In this document: in pieces, positions 15,857-23,526 of the stretch | How positions within the stretch are numbered: position 1 is the stretch's first letter | Layout: each line of letters starts with the position of its first letter | Assembly: GCA_039026555.1 (NCBI GenBank) | Contig: JBCCMB010000026.1 | Span: 1-26,094 of the forward strand | DNA: 26,094 bases | Reading direction: 5' to 3' | DNA from: JBCCMB01 sp039026555 | Lineage (GTDB): Bacteria; Pseudomonadota; Alphaproteobacteria; Caulobacterales; Hyphomonadaceae | The notes under the pieces: model-generated | The model's database searches: none | What the model saw: only the letters and a program-made list of their open reading frames with translations | Told to the model about the DNA's origin: nothing | Program-made: the position numbers and the translations under genes

Positions 15857-17092
15857 TTACAATTCGCAGGTCTTACCCGGGAAGGTCAGCGGATCATAAG
15901 GCTCTGGCATAATGGCTTCGCCGCTGTCGGCGATGATGTCGAATTGACCCTCGACGTTCAATTTGCCGATATAGGCCTGCTGCACCAGGCTTTGATTGGA
16001 GGCGAACGACACCTCGCCCATCGGCGTTGAAAAGCTTCCCAGCGTTTTGACCGCCGCGCGCACCGCATCCGGCTCAAACGATCCGGCGGCTTCGACAGCG
16101 GCTTTCCACGCATAAACGTTCAAATAGCCATGCACCATCGGGTCGGTGATTGCGGCGTTTTCGCCAAACTCGGCCTGATAAGCGCTTACAAACGCGGCGT
16201 TCTCAGGCGTGTCGAGAGATTGGAAATAATTCCATGTCGCATATGAGCCTTCGACCAGTTCCGTGCCCATGGCCGCCGCTTCCTGTTCGCCGATTGAAAA
16301 CGACATCACCGGCAAGTCTTCCAGCGAGACGCCCGCAGCCTTCATTTGTTTAAAGAAGGCGACATTGCTGTCGCCGTTTAGCGTATTGAAGATGATGTCT
16401 GGGCTCGCGGCTTGGATCTTAGCGATCACGCCCGAAAAATCTGTTCCGCCAAGCGGGACATAGGTTTCGCCGGCGACGGACAATTCTTTCGCTTCAATGT
16501 GCTTTTTGACGATGAGATTGGCCGTGCGTGGGAAAACGTAGTCTGACCCGACAAGATAATAATTCGAATAGCCTTCGGCGGCAGCCCATTCAAACGCGGG
16601 CAGGATTTGCTGGTTCGGCTGCGCGCCCGAATACATGATATTTGCGGAGCATTCATTACCCTCGAACTGGACCGGATACCATAACAGATTGCCGGTCCGC
16701 TCGAAGACCGGAAGCATGGCTTTACGGCTCGCGGAGGTCCAACCGCCAAATACGGTTGCGACCTCGGCGTCTTCAATCAGTTTTGAGGCCTTTTGCGCGA
16801 AGATGGAGGGCTCGGAGGCGCCGTCTTCCACGACCGTCGTGATGGTTTGGCCCAAGACGCCACCCGCCGCGTTGATTTCATCTATCGCCATCACAGACGC
16901 GTTTTTCACGGTGATTTCGCTGATCGCCATCGTCCCAGTCAGCGATTGCAAAACGCCGACGGAGACGGTCTCAGTCGCCGGTTCGCTAGAAGTGGCCGCA
17001 GGTTCCGGCGCGTCTCCGCCCGAGCACGCTGCTAGGGTCAAAGCGCTGACAGCGCTTGCGATAACACCCCAGCGAAATTTCACTCCGCTCAT
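15857..17092 (-). CDS. urtA: Urea ABC transporter substrate-binding lipoprotein UrtA
   Basis: 411 aa from ATG 17092. GAGAGGA about 6 nt upstream decides this start over a TTG at 17107. Residues 1-22 are a lipoprotein signal peptide with lipobox LAAC, so Cys23 should be acylated and the protein anchored in the periplasm. A Pro/Ala/Ser/Thr/Glu-rich linker follows, then the periplasmic binding fold (VGVLQSLTGTMAISE..., EINAAGGVLG, GGWTSASRKAMLPVFE, LLWYPVQFEGNECS) typical of UrtA and its amide-binding relatives. Short-chain amides are a known alternative substrate for some relatives, but the urease setting favours urea. First gene of the operon. Confidence 0.95.
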   Translation of the reverse strand: MSGVKFRWGVIASAVSALTLAACSGGDAPEPAATSSEPATETVSVGVLQSLTGTMAISEITVKNASVMAIDEINAAGGVLGQTITTVVEDGASEPSIFAQKASKLIEDAEVATVFGGWTSASRKAMLPVFERTGNLLWYPVQFEGNECSANIMYSGAQPNQQILPAFEWAAAEGYSNYYLVGSDYVFPRTANLIVKKHIEAKELSVAGETYVPLGGTDFSGVIAKIQAASPDIIFNTLNGDSNVAFFKQMKAAGVSLEDLPVMSFSIGEQEAAAMGTELVEGSYATWNYFQSLDTPENAAFVSAYQAEFGENAAITDPMVHGYLNVYAWKAAVEAAGSFEPDAVRAAVKTLGSFSTPMGEVSFASNQSLVQQAYIGKLNVEGQFDIIADSGEAIMPEPYDPLTFPGKTCEL

Positions 17093-17149
17093 CAAGCTTC
17101 CTCTCAAACGGGTCGGAATTCCTCAGCGCAAAGACTATCAATCGCGCGC

Positions 17150-17167
17150 ATGCGTCGGTTATGCGTC
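17150..17167. promoter_or_regulatory. Tandem ATGCGTC repeat upstream of urtA
   Basis: ATGCGTC occurs at 17150-17156 and 17161-17167, separated by GGTT, giving an 11-bp period (about one helix turn). It lies 58 bp upstream of the urtA start, in the 161-bp gap between urtA and the divergent isomerase gene. Same-face direct repeats of this kind are common for response regulators. ATGCGT also occurs in the palindrome at 19475-19490. Confidence 0.4.
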
Positions 17168-17253
17168 ATTTAACGTAGATGTCCGCTCTTAGAGGCTTCT
17201 AGATTGGCGACCACGCCGCTATTCCAAGCGCCGGCAACTGGACCGAGACTTTG

Positions 17254-18051
17254 ATGCCAAACTGGATCCTGAAACTGGCGCGCGATCCGCTCACCGCATT
17301 CTTTGCGGCGTCGGGCCTCATTTTTGTCGTTTATGCAATCCTTGAGGCGCGAAACTCAGATCCGGTCTATCTATCTGCGGATATTCGCGCGGGCCTGATC
17401 GAGAATTTCACCGCGCTCCAGGGCCGCCCGCCGACCAAGGAAGAAATCGCCAACTTGGAAAACGACTTCATCGCTGAAGAGTTATTGTTCCGCGACGCAT
17501 TGGACCAGGGCCTTCATATGACCAATGCGAAGGCCCGATCGCTGGTGATAGATGATTTGCGCGGGCAAATAGGCGGACGACCCGACCAACCGAATGAGGC
17601 GGATTTGCTCGATTTTTATGTCGATCATCCCAACCTTTATCGCACAGAACCCGCCTTCAGCTTTCGTCATGTTTACTTTCAGACCGAACCGGAGGACGCG
17701 TCCGCGCTACTTCAACAATTGCAAGCTGGCGAAGACATTCCAGGCGACAGCTATTGGCAGGGCGCAGAGTTTCCCAATTTTGGCGTCAGCGTTGTGCGCG
17801 GCATGTTTGGCCAGCCTTTTATCGAGGCGCTCAACGCCGCGCCCCTGAACGCATGGACGGGCCCGCTCCCCTCCCCGCGCGGCTGGCATTTCGTTTTTCT
17901 CTCGGAGCGGCATCCACCATCCCTCGCGCCCTTTGCGCGCGTCCGCTCCCAGGTGGAGGGCGATTATATGCGCGCAGCCGTCCAAGGCGCAGTGGATGAG
18001 TATGTCGAAGCGTTGAAAGACACTTATGATGTCGAAATCGATCGGGATTAG
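17254..18051 (+). CDS. Membrane-anchored PpiC-type peptidyl-prolyl isomerase
   Basis: 265 aa from ATG 17254 (a TTG three nt earlier is in frame). An N-terminal helix (~12-31) anchors it, with the rest probably in the periplasm. A SurA-like helical part (~35-100) is followed by a parvulin-type domain (~115-225; FSFRHVYFQT, then FGQPFIEALN and SPRGWHFVFLSER). This kind of protein helps fold exported proteins. It overlaps the HupE/UreJ-family gene by 26 nt and the two are often found paired in bacteria, so it may assist that permease or its periplasmic domain. Its start lies opposite urtA in a shared upstream region. Confidence 0.85.
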   Translation: MPNWILKLARDPLTAFFAASGLIFVVYAILEARNSDPVYLSADIRAGLIENFTALQGRPPTKEEIANLENDFIAEELLFRDALDQGLHMTNAKARSLVIDDLRGQIGGRPDQPNEADLLDFYVDHPNLYRTEPAFSFRHVYFQTEPEDASALLQQLQAGEDIPGDSYWQGAEFPNFGVSVVRGMFGQPFIEALNAAPLNAWTGPLPSPRGWHFVFLSERHPPSLAPFARVRSQVEGDYMRAAVQGAVDEYVEALKDTYDVEIDRD

Positions 18052-19027
18052 ACTGGCGCTGTCCTTGTTCGGCGCGATCGTCATATTTGGCGCCGCGCCC
18101 GCAGCTGCGGATGTCTTTCGATCCGGCGAGCTGAGCTTGAGCCGCGGACAGCAAGATAACGCCTATCGCTTAATCGCCCGGCTACCGCCTTACGCGATAA
18201 CGTCGCTAGAGGTCGAATTACCAGCCGGCTGCGAAACGCGCGCGACGGAGCGGCAGCCGATTGGCGAGAAAACCCTCGTCACCATAGATTTTGCTTGTGA
18301 AGGTCCGTTTCCCGCAAACGGCGCGATCCAAACGCCCTGGCGTTTGGACGGCGCACGCCTGGTCAATCGCCTCGACGCGGCGCCCGCCATCTTGCAATTG
18401 CCCGGTGAGGCGAATGGCTTGCGCGTCCCGCTGAGCGCCGAAATCCAAACCCGGCCGCTGGCCGCAATTGCTGCGATTTTCACCTGGCAAGGCGCGCTCC
18501 ATATCTGGTTCGGCTGGGACCATCTCGCTTTCGTGTTGTGCCTATGCCTGCTCACCCAAGGGCTTCAATTGCTGCGCTTGGTGACGGCCTTCACGCTTGG
18601 GCATTCAATCTCCCTCGGACTATCGTTCTTCGAGATGGTCTCCATTCCGATCCCGCCGGTGGAAGCTGTCATCGCCCTCTCCATCGCCGTGATGGCGCGA
18701 GAGGCCTTGTTGCAACGCGACGACGACAGCGACCAGAACTTCACTCGGCATATTATCGTCGTGTCTCTGTTCGGCCTGCTGCACGGGTTGGGGTTCGCCA
18801 GCGCGCTGGGACAATTGGGCGTCGCCCAAAGCGAAAGATGGCCGGCTTTGGTCTTTTTCAATATCGGCGTGGAGCTGGGCCAGCTTGTGTTCGTCGCAGT
18901 GATGATCGCCCTCATGTCCGGCTTGAAACGCATAGATTTCGATCAACCGGTCCGCGCAGCTGCACTCTATGGATCAGGCGTCATCGGCGGATTTTGGATG
19001 ATGGAACGTATCGCCGGCTTTGCATAA
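18026..19027 (+). CDS. HupE/UreJ-family membrane protein (possible nickel permease), long form
   Basis: 333 aa from ATG 18026 (ATG 18029 is equally possible). Signal peptide ending AAPAAA (~28), a periplasmic domain of about 115 residues with two cysteines (69 and 91), then six or so membrane helices. Conserved features of the long HupE/UreJ family: FGWDHLAFVL (Asp165, His166), AFTLGHSISL (His193), GLLHGLGFA (His253) and NIGVELGQ. Short HupE/UreJ proteins transport nickel. For the long form transport is inferred from the His/Asp motifs and, here, from the nearby urease. The alternative is a role unrelated to urease, since this pair also occurs away from it. Confidence 0.82.
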   Translation: MMSKSIGIRLALSLFGAIVIFGAAPAAADVFRSGELSLSRGQQDNAYRLIARLPPYAITSLEVELPAGCETRATERQPIGEKTLVTIDFACEGPFPANGAIQTPWRLDGARLVNRLDAAPAILQLPGEANGLRVPLSAEIQTRPLAAIAAIFTWQGALHIWFGWDHLAFVLCLCLLTQGLQLLRLVTAFTLGHSISLGLSFFEMVSIPIPPVEAVIALSIAVMAREALLQRDDDSDQNFTRHIIVVSLFGLLHGLGFASALGQLGVAQSERWPALVFFNIGVELGQLVFVAVMIALMSGLKRIDFDQPVRAAALYGSGVIGGFWMMERIAGFA

Positions 19028-19047
19028 ACGCGGCCAATCATCGACCG

Positions 19048-19449
19048 CTAAGGGTTTTCAATGACGTCGCGAAGACCATGAACAAGAGACGGGGCAAGCG
19101 CCGGTTTTTCGATCACCCGGCGATATCCGACGGCGCGCGCACGCGCGTCCAGCGAGTTTGAGAAATAGCCGGTTATCAAAACAGCGGGCGTCGAAACACC
19201 CTCGTCTCGGAGCCGACTTAACAACGCTAATCCGTCCAAGCGCGGAAGTTTGTAGTCGACCAACAAACAATCTGCGTCCAAGGAGTTCGCCGCGTGCAGC
19301 AGCTCCACCCCATTGTCGAACGCCTCCACCGCAAACCCATTTGCGCGCAGGAGAACGGATAAAGAGCGACGCACTTCGTCATCGTCTTCTATCAAGGCGA
19401 TCCTCTCGCCGCGGTTCGCAGGAGAATTAGGCTGATCCTTAGCGGACAT
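19048..19449 (-). CDS. Receiver-only response regulator
   Basis: 133 aa from ATG 19449 (a GTG at 19482 is an alternative). A single receiver: acidic cluster EDDDE (21-25), phospho-acceptor Asp65 (LLVDYKLPRLDG), Thr/Lys switch positions (VLITGY, EKP). No output domain. The receiver resembles FixJ-type ones. It lies 82 bp downstream of the fixJ stop on the same strand, so it could take phosphate from FixL or another kinase and act as a phosphate sink or a protein-interaction regulator. A palindrome and a FixJ-like site precede it, suggesting its own promoter. It converges with the HupE/UreJ gene, 20 bp apart. Confidence 0.88.
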   Translation of the reverse strand: MSAKDQPNSPANRGERIALIEDDDEVRRSLSVLLRANGFAVEAFDNGVELLHAANSLDADCLLVDYKLPRLDGLALLSRLRDEGVSTPAVLITGYFSNSLDARARAVGYRRVIEKPALAPSLVHGLRDVIENP

Positions 19450-19474
19450 GTGTGATTTCCCACAACGTAGAGCC

Positions 19475-19490
19475 ACACGCACATGCGTGT
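19475..19490. promoter_or_regulatory. 16-bp palindrome upstream of the receiver-only gene
   Basis: ACACGCA (19475-19481), CA, TGCGTGT (19484-19490): perfect 7-bp arms with a 2-nt centre, too tight for a good hairpin and better suited to a dimeric DNA-binding protein. It lies 25 bp before the receiver gene's ATG, so binding there could block transcription, or it could lie within the leader. It contains ATGCGT, as does the urtA repeat. Confidence 0.4.
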
Positions 19491-19531
19491 CGCACGAGAC
19501 ATCATCGATAGCCGGAAGTCTTTAGGTACAC

Positions 19532-19539
19532 CTACGTAG
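19532..19539. promoter_or_regulatory. Possible FixJ-type site CTACGTAG
   Basis: CTACGTAG matches the published FixJ core GTAMGTAG at seven of eight positions, on both strands. It overlaps the last codons of fixJ and lies 83 bp upstream of the receiver-only gene, a position where FixJ could activate that gene. Because it overlaps coding sequence and is only 8 bp, chance is a real alternative. Confidence 0.25.
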
Positions 19540-20161
19540 TGCGAGACGTTTTCAGCATATCCGCAGCAAAAACAATGCGAAGCGCATCGGCGAGCGTATG
19601 AGCGTTCAACTTGCTCATCATATTGGCGCGATGAATCTCAACCGTTCGCGGCGATATCTCTAAAGCGGATGCGATTTGTTTGTTCGTTCCGCCTTCCGCC
19701 AATTTCTCAAGGACGTCGCGTTCGCGCGTTGTTAAACAGGCGAGCCGCGCATCGGCCTTTGAAGCTTTATCGCTAATCATTTCAGCGTTTTGAAGCGACG
19801 CAAAAGCGCGATCCAAAGCGGAGAGCAATGCAGCCTTCTCATAGGGTTTTTCAAGGAAATCCAGCGCGCCGGCCTTCATCGCCTGCACTGCAAGTAGAAT
19901 GTCGCCATGCCCGGTCAAAATAATGACGGGAAGTCGGATCGATTTTCTGGTCAGCTCGTTTTGCACCGCCAAGCCGTCTATACCCGGCATGCGAACGTCA
20001 AGAAGAACGACGCCGCTTCCCGCCGTTGGAGCCGCTTCCAGAAACGAAACGCCGTCAGGGTAAGTTCTCACCTGAAAACCGGCATGTCGCAGCATAAAGC
20101 TGGCCGAATGACGGATGGCTTCATCATCATCGACGAGGTGAACAAGCTTGGCGTCGGTCAT
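19532..20161 (-). CDS. fixJ: Response regulator FixJ
   Basis: 209 aa. Receiver (~1-120) with DDDE at 11-14, phospho-acceptor Asp55 (LLDVRMPGIDG) and the ILTGHGD / EKPY segments typical of FixJ. A short linker follows, then a LuxR-type helix-turn-helix (~142-200) with LTTRERDVLEKLAEG, TNKQIA and SPRTVEIHRANMMSKL. The start overlaps the fixL stop (ATGA), so both are translated together. FixJ is phosphorylated by FixL at low oxygen and activates fixK-type or oxidase genes. The cbb3 oxidase on the opposite strand fits. The TodR/StyR-like family is close, but the heme-PAS FixL next door supports the fixJ call. Confidence 0.92.
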   Translation of the reverse strand: MTDAKLVHLVDDDEAIRHSASFMLRHAGFQVRTYPDGVSFLEAAPTAGSGVVLLDVRMPGIDGLAVQNELTRKSIRLPVIILTGHGDILLAVQAMKAGALDFLEKPYEKAALLSALDRAFASLQNAEMISDKASKADARLACLTTRERDVLEKLAEGGTNKQIASALEISPRTVEIHRANMMSKLNAHTLADALRIVFAADMLKTSRTT

Positions 20162-21333
20162 GTTTGAGTGTTTGGCGGCGCGAGCGGTAATGTAAAGCCG
20201 AATACGGCCCCATGCGGCGAATTTTCACGGGCCCATATCTCGCCGCCGTGCGCTTCCACGATTGTCTGACAGATGGCGAGCCCAAACCCCATGCCCATCT
20301 CCTTGGTACTTGAAAATGGGCGAAACAAATGCTCGCGATCGGCGGGCAGTCCAGGGCCGTTGTCCGCGACCTCGACCACGATCTCTGCGTCGGTACGCGA
20401 ATGGATGCGTATTTCGATCGCGGTGTTCGGACGCGGGCCAATCGCCTCGTCCGCATTTCGAATAAGATTGACCAAGACTTGCTGAATTTGGACGGGGTCC
20501 GCCATCACGTCGGGAAGGTTAGGGTCAAGCGCCTTAATGATACGCGCGTGAGCTTTGGGGCCGCTCTGCGCCAACATGACGGCGTCGGCGACCAGCGGCG
20601 GCAGGCTCACGACACGCGTTGAGATTTCCCCTCGCGAGACATAATCGCGCAACCGCCGAATTATCCGGCCGGCGCGCACGGATTGTTTCGCGGCGCCATC
20701 CAAAGCGTCTTGCGCCATTGCGACTGAGTTTTCGTCAGGCGTCTGCAAAAGATCGCGAGAGGCCTCCAGATAATTCGCGACGGCGGTCAGCGGCTGGTTC
20801 AATTCGTGCGCCATCGCCGACGCCATTGTACCGACAACGCTGAGACGCGAGAAATTGGTCAATTCGGCTTGCATTTCCCGCAGGCGGTGCTCGGCTCTTT
20901 GTTGCTCGGAGAGGTCGCGAATATAACCGGTGAACAAGCGATGCTCGCCAATCTTCGCTTCGCCGATTTTAAGGTCGACTGGGATCTCACGATTGTCGGC
21001 GAGCCGCGCCTTAACTACACGGCCAATTCCGATGATCCGCCTTCGGCCGGTCTTTAGATAGGTCCCGATGTACTCATCGTGATGGGGTCGGTCGGCATCG
21101 GTCATCAGACAACTGACATTTTTGCCACGGACATCTTCGGCCTGGTAACCGAACATCGCCTCAGCGGCGGCGCTAAAAGCGACAATCCGGCCGCTTTCAT
21201 CGATCACAATCATTGCGTCGGGCACGGATGCGAGGATGGTCGACAGTAGGGTTTGAAGCGCGCCCGCGTCGGACGCATCGAAATAGGCCGGAGAATTTGT
21301 CCCAAAGGCGTCGTCCGTCGGCGATTGGGTCAT
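20158..21333 (-). CDS. fixL: Oxygen-sensing histidine kinase FixL
   Basis: 391 aa. A PAS domain (~25-145) keeps the heme features of FixL: His85 (RPHHDEYI) in the place of the proximal heme ligand and Arg105 (IIGIGR), the residue that senses O2 binding. HisKA with phospho-acceptor His176 (AMAHELNQPL) and a HATPase domain (NLIRNADEA, DNGPGLP, GMGFGLAI). No membrane helices, so it is the soluble form, unlike the membrane-bound S. meliloti FixL. It should phosphorylate FixJ when oxygen is low. fixJ overlaps its end; a small membrane-protein gene lies just upstream. Confidence 0.93.
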   Translation of the reverse strand: MTQSPTDDAFGTNSPAYFDASDAGALQTLLSTILASVPDAMIVIDESGRIVAFSAAAEAMFGYQAEDVRGKNVSCLMTDADRPHHDEYIGTYLKTGRRRIIGIGRVVKARLADNREIPVDLKIGEAKIGEHRLFTGYIRDLSEQQRAEHRLREMQAELTNFSRLSVVGTMASAMAHELNQPLTAVANYLEASRDLLQTPDENSVAMAQDALDGAAKQSVRAGRIIRRLRDYVSRGEISTRVVSLPPLVADAVMLAQSGPKAHARIIKALDPNLPDVMADPVQIQQVLVNLIRNADEAIGPRPNTAIEIRIHSRTDAEIVVEVADNGPGLPADREHLFRPFSSTKEMGMGFGLAICQTIVEAHGGEIWARENSPHGAVFGFTLPLAPPNTQT

Positions 21334-21344
21334 AGCGTCCGCAT

Positions 21345-21653
21345 TTATTGCGCAGCGCCGGCGAGCGCCCAGTGCGACGTGGCGTCGCGGCCCGACCTAA
21401 GGCGGAGATGCGCCGCCAGCGAAAGAGCGATCAACGTCGCGCCGCCAATCGCTGCGTAGCAGCCCCAGCAATTCAATGAGGGTTGAACTGTCGGCGACGC
21501 GCCGATGAGGATCTGCGCGCCGCTGCATGTTGTCGCATAAAAGCCGTCAGAGGCCGCCGCCAAAGCGTGCAGCGTCATCTTGATAACGCCGGCCATCAAG
21601 GCCGCCGCGCCCAACAAACCTAACAAAACGGGCGCGTGTTTTGTTGTCCACAT
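21345..21653 (-). CDS. Small membrane protein of unknown function upstream of fixL
   Basis: 102 aa from ATG 21653, ending 11 bp before fixL on the same strand. Two or three hydrophobic segments (~8-33, 43-52, 64-84), Cys43 between the first two, and a CWGC (CxxC) pair at 62/65. No strong ribosome site. I do not recognise a family. The position suggests co-transcription with fixLJ. The cysteines might bind metal or be redox-active, which would suit an operon for oxygen response, but that is a guess. Confidence 0.65.
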   Translation of the reverse strand: MWTTKHAPVLLGLLGAAALMAGVIKMTLHALAAASDGFYATTCSGAQILIGASPTVQPSLNCWGCYAAIGGATLIALSLAAHLRLRSGRDATSHWALAGAAQ

Positions 21654-21841
21654 AACCAGGGCTCGTCCTCTTTTTGACGTTCTGACTCTAAGCCGACCGC
21701 GGCGTGCGCGCACATAGGTATATCCCCTTATTCAGCCCCGAAACCGCTCGCGCTAGCGTCCGCCACGGCTGGAACGCGACCTCATGCGCACCCGCCCGGG
21801 GGGCTGTCCACGCCGGCGTAAGACTAAGAGGGCTAATGCTT
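21654..21841. other. 188-bp divergent control region between the fixL cluster and ccoN
   Basis: I looked for an FNR/FixK box (TTGAT-N4-ATCAA) and found none with good symmetry. A TTGACG at 21674-21679 could be a -35 element, but no matching -10 follows. TAGGTATAT at 21716-21724 resembles the TAGGTACAC near the FixJ-like site at 19523-19531. Nothing firmer is visible. Since both divergent units concern oxygen, this is where FixJ or a FixK/FNR protein should act. Confidence 0.35.
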
Positions 21842-23515
21842 ATGACGCAATCCGCAGCAAGCCTTAAGCGGGACGATTCCACCTCATTCTCGGTCGGCGG
21901 CCTCTTAGGGCTGTTCGCGCTCCTCGCGCTGATTATCGCAGGCCGGACCGAGGATCCATTAATGGAAGCGCACGCCTGGCTATTCATAAGCTTGGTCGCA
22001 TTCGGCATTCTCGCGCTCTGCTTCTGGGCGGCGGGACTTGCCGATAGAAACCCATTCGACCCCCGGCAGTATGAAGTTACGTTGGTGAAATGGGGTGTTT
22101 TCACATCGATGTTTTGGGGCGTCGCCGGCTTCCTGGTCGGCATCATTATCGCCCTTCAACTGACTTGGCCGACTGTGTTCTATTTCCCCGAATTGGGATG
22201 GACGAATTTTGGACGGCTAAGGCCGCTCCACACATCGGCGGTGATCTTTGCGTTCGGCGGGAATGTCTTGCTCGCCACCAGCTTTTACGTTGTTCAGCGG
22301 ACCTGCCGCACACGGCTCGCCGGCGGCATGTGGCCGTGGTTCGTGTTCTGGGGCTACAATCTGTTCATAGTGATCGCCGGCACCGGCTATTTGATGGGGA
22401 TCACGCAGTCCAAAGAATACGCTGAACCGGAATGGTACGCCGATCTCTGGCTGACCTTGGTTTGGGTTGTTTATCTGCTCGTGTTTTTAGGCACGCTGTG
22501 GAAGCGCAAAGAGCCGCACATTTATGTGGCGAACTGGTTCTATCTGTCCTTCATCGTCACCATCGCGATGCTGCACATCGTCAACAACCTATCTATTCCG
22601 GTGGATTGGGCGGGAACCAAAAGCGTGCAGCTCTTCGCCGGCGTGCAGGATGCGATGACGCAATGGTGGTACGCGCACAATGCGGTGGGCTTCTTCCTCA
22701 CCACCGGCTTCCTCGCCATCATGTATTACTTCATCCCGAAACGCGTGGAGCGGCCGGTTTATTCCTACCGTTTATCCATCGTCCATTTCTGGTCTTTGAT
22801 CTTCATCTATATCTGGGCGGGCCCGCACCACCTGCACTACACCGCCCTGCCCCAATGGGCGCAGACGCTGGGCATGACCTTTTCCGTCATGCTGTGGATG
22901 CCCAGTTGGGGCGGCATGATCAATGGGCTGATGACTTTGTCCGGCGCGTGGGACAAGCTGCGGACCGACCCAGTCGTGCGCATGCTGGTCGTCTCCGTTG
23001 CGTTCTACGGCATGGCGACGTTCGAAGGTCCAATGATGTCGGTGCGCGCGGTTAACGCTTTGTCGCATTACACCGAATGGGGCATCGGACATGTGCATTC
23101 CGGCGCTTTAGGTTGGGTCGGCTTTATCTCCTTCGGCGCGCTTTATTGCCTGGCCGAATGGTTGTGGAAACGCGACGGGCTTTACTCCAAAAACCTGGTT
23201 GAATGGCATTTCTGGCTCGCGACGATCGGCATTGTTTTCTACATGGTGTCAATGTGGTTCGCCGGCATTCTCGAAGGCCTGATGTGGCGGGCATACAATG
23301 AGTATGGCTTCTTAGAATACGCCTTCGTCGAGACAGTCGAGGCCAAGCACATCAGCTATATCATTCGCGCCGCCGGCGGCGGGCTCTATCTGATCGGCGC
23401 GCTGATCATGGTCTATAATTTAGTCATGACGGCGCTCGGCCGATCGCCTGAGACCACGCCTCGCGACGCACAAGAGCCCGCGTCTGAACGTCCCGTTCTT
23501 CAAGCCGCCGAATAA
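21842..23515 (+). CDS. ccoN: cbb3-type cytochrome oxidase subunit I
   Basis: 557 aa from ATG 21842 (AAGAGG about 10 nt upstream; ATG 21836 is the alternative). Catalytic heme-copper subunit. His130 (RPLHTSAV) and His417/His419 (GHVHSGALGW) are the expected heme ligands; His279 (WWYAHNAVGFF) and His329-His330 (AGPHHLHYTALP) the CuB ligands. Spacing agrees with the well-studied P. stutzeri CcoN from memory, shifted by ~70 residues, because this protein has an N-terminal extension with two added membrane helices (~20-80). Reduces O2 to water with high affinity. First gene of the ccoNOQP operon. Confidence 0.97.
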   Translation: MTQSAASLKRDDSTSFSVGGLLGLFALLALIIAGRTEDPLMEAHAWLFISLVAFGILALCFWAAGLADRNPFDPRQYEVTLVKWGVFTSMFWGVAGFLVGIIIALQLTWPTVFYFPELGWTNFGRLRPLHTSAVIFAFGGNVLLATSFYVVQRTCRTRLAGGMWPWFVFWGYNLFIVIAGTGYLMGITQSKEYAEPEWYADLWLTLVWVVYLLVFLGTLWKRKEPHIYVANWFYLSFIVTIAMLHIVNNLSIPVDWAGTKSVQLFAGVQDAMTQWWYAHNAVGFFLTTGFLAIMYYFIPKRVERPVYSYRLSIVHFWSLIFIYIWAGPHHLHYTALPQWAQTLGMTFSVMLWMPSWGGMINGLMTLSGAWDKLRTDPVVRMLVVSVAFYGMATFEGPMMSVRAVNALSHYTEWGIGHVHSGALGWVGFISFGALYCLAEWLWKRDGLYSKNLVEWHFWLATIGIVFYMVSMWFAGILEGLMWRAYNEYGFLEYAFVETVEAKHISYIIRAAGGGLYLIGALIMVYNLVMTALGRSPETTPRDAQEPASERPVLQAAE

Positions 23516-23526
23516 GGAGCATAGCT

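Noticed and set aside
17203..17222. GG-N10-GC spacing resembling a sigma-54 promoter upstream of the isomerase gene
   Set aside because: Only the GG and GC dinucleotides match; the rest of the -24/-12 consensus (CAC, TT) is missing and no NtrC-type site is seen.
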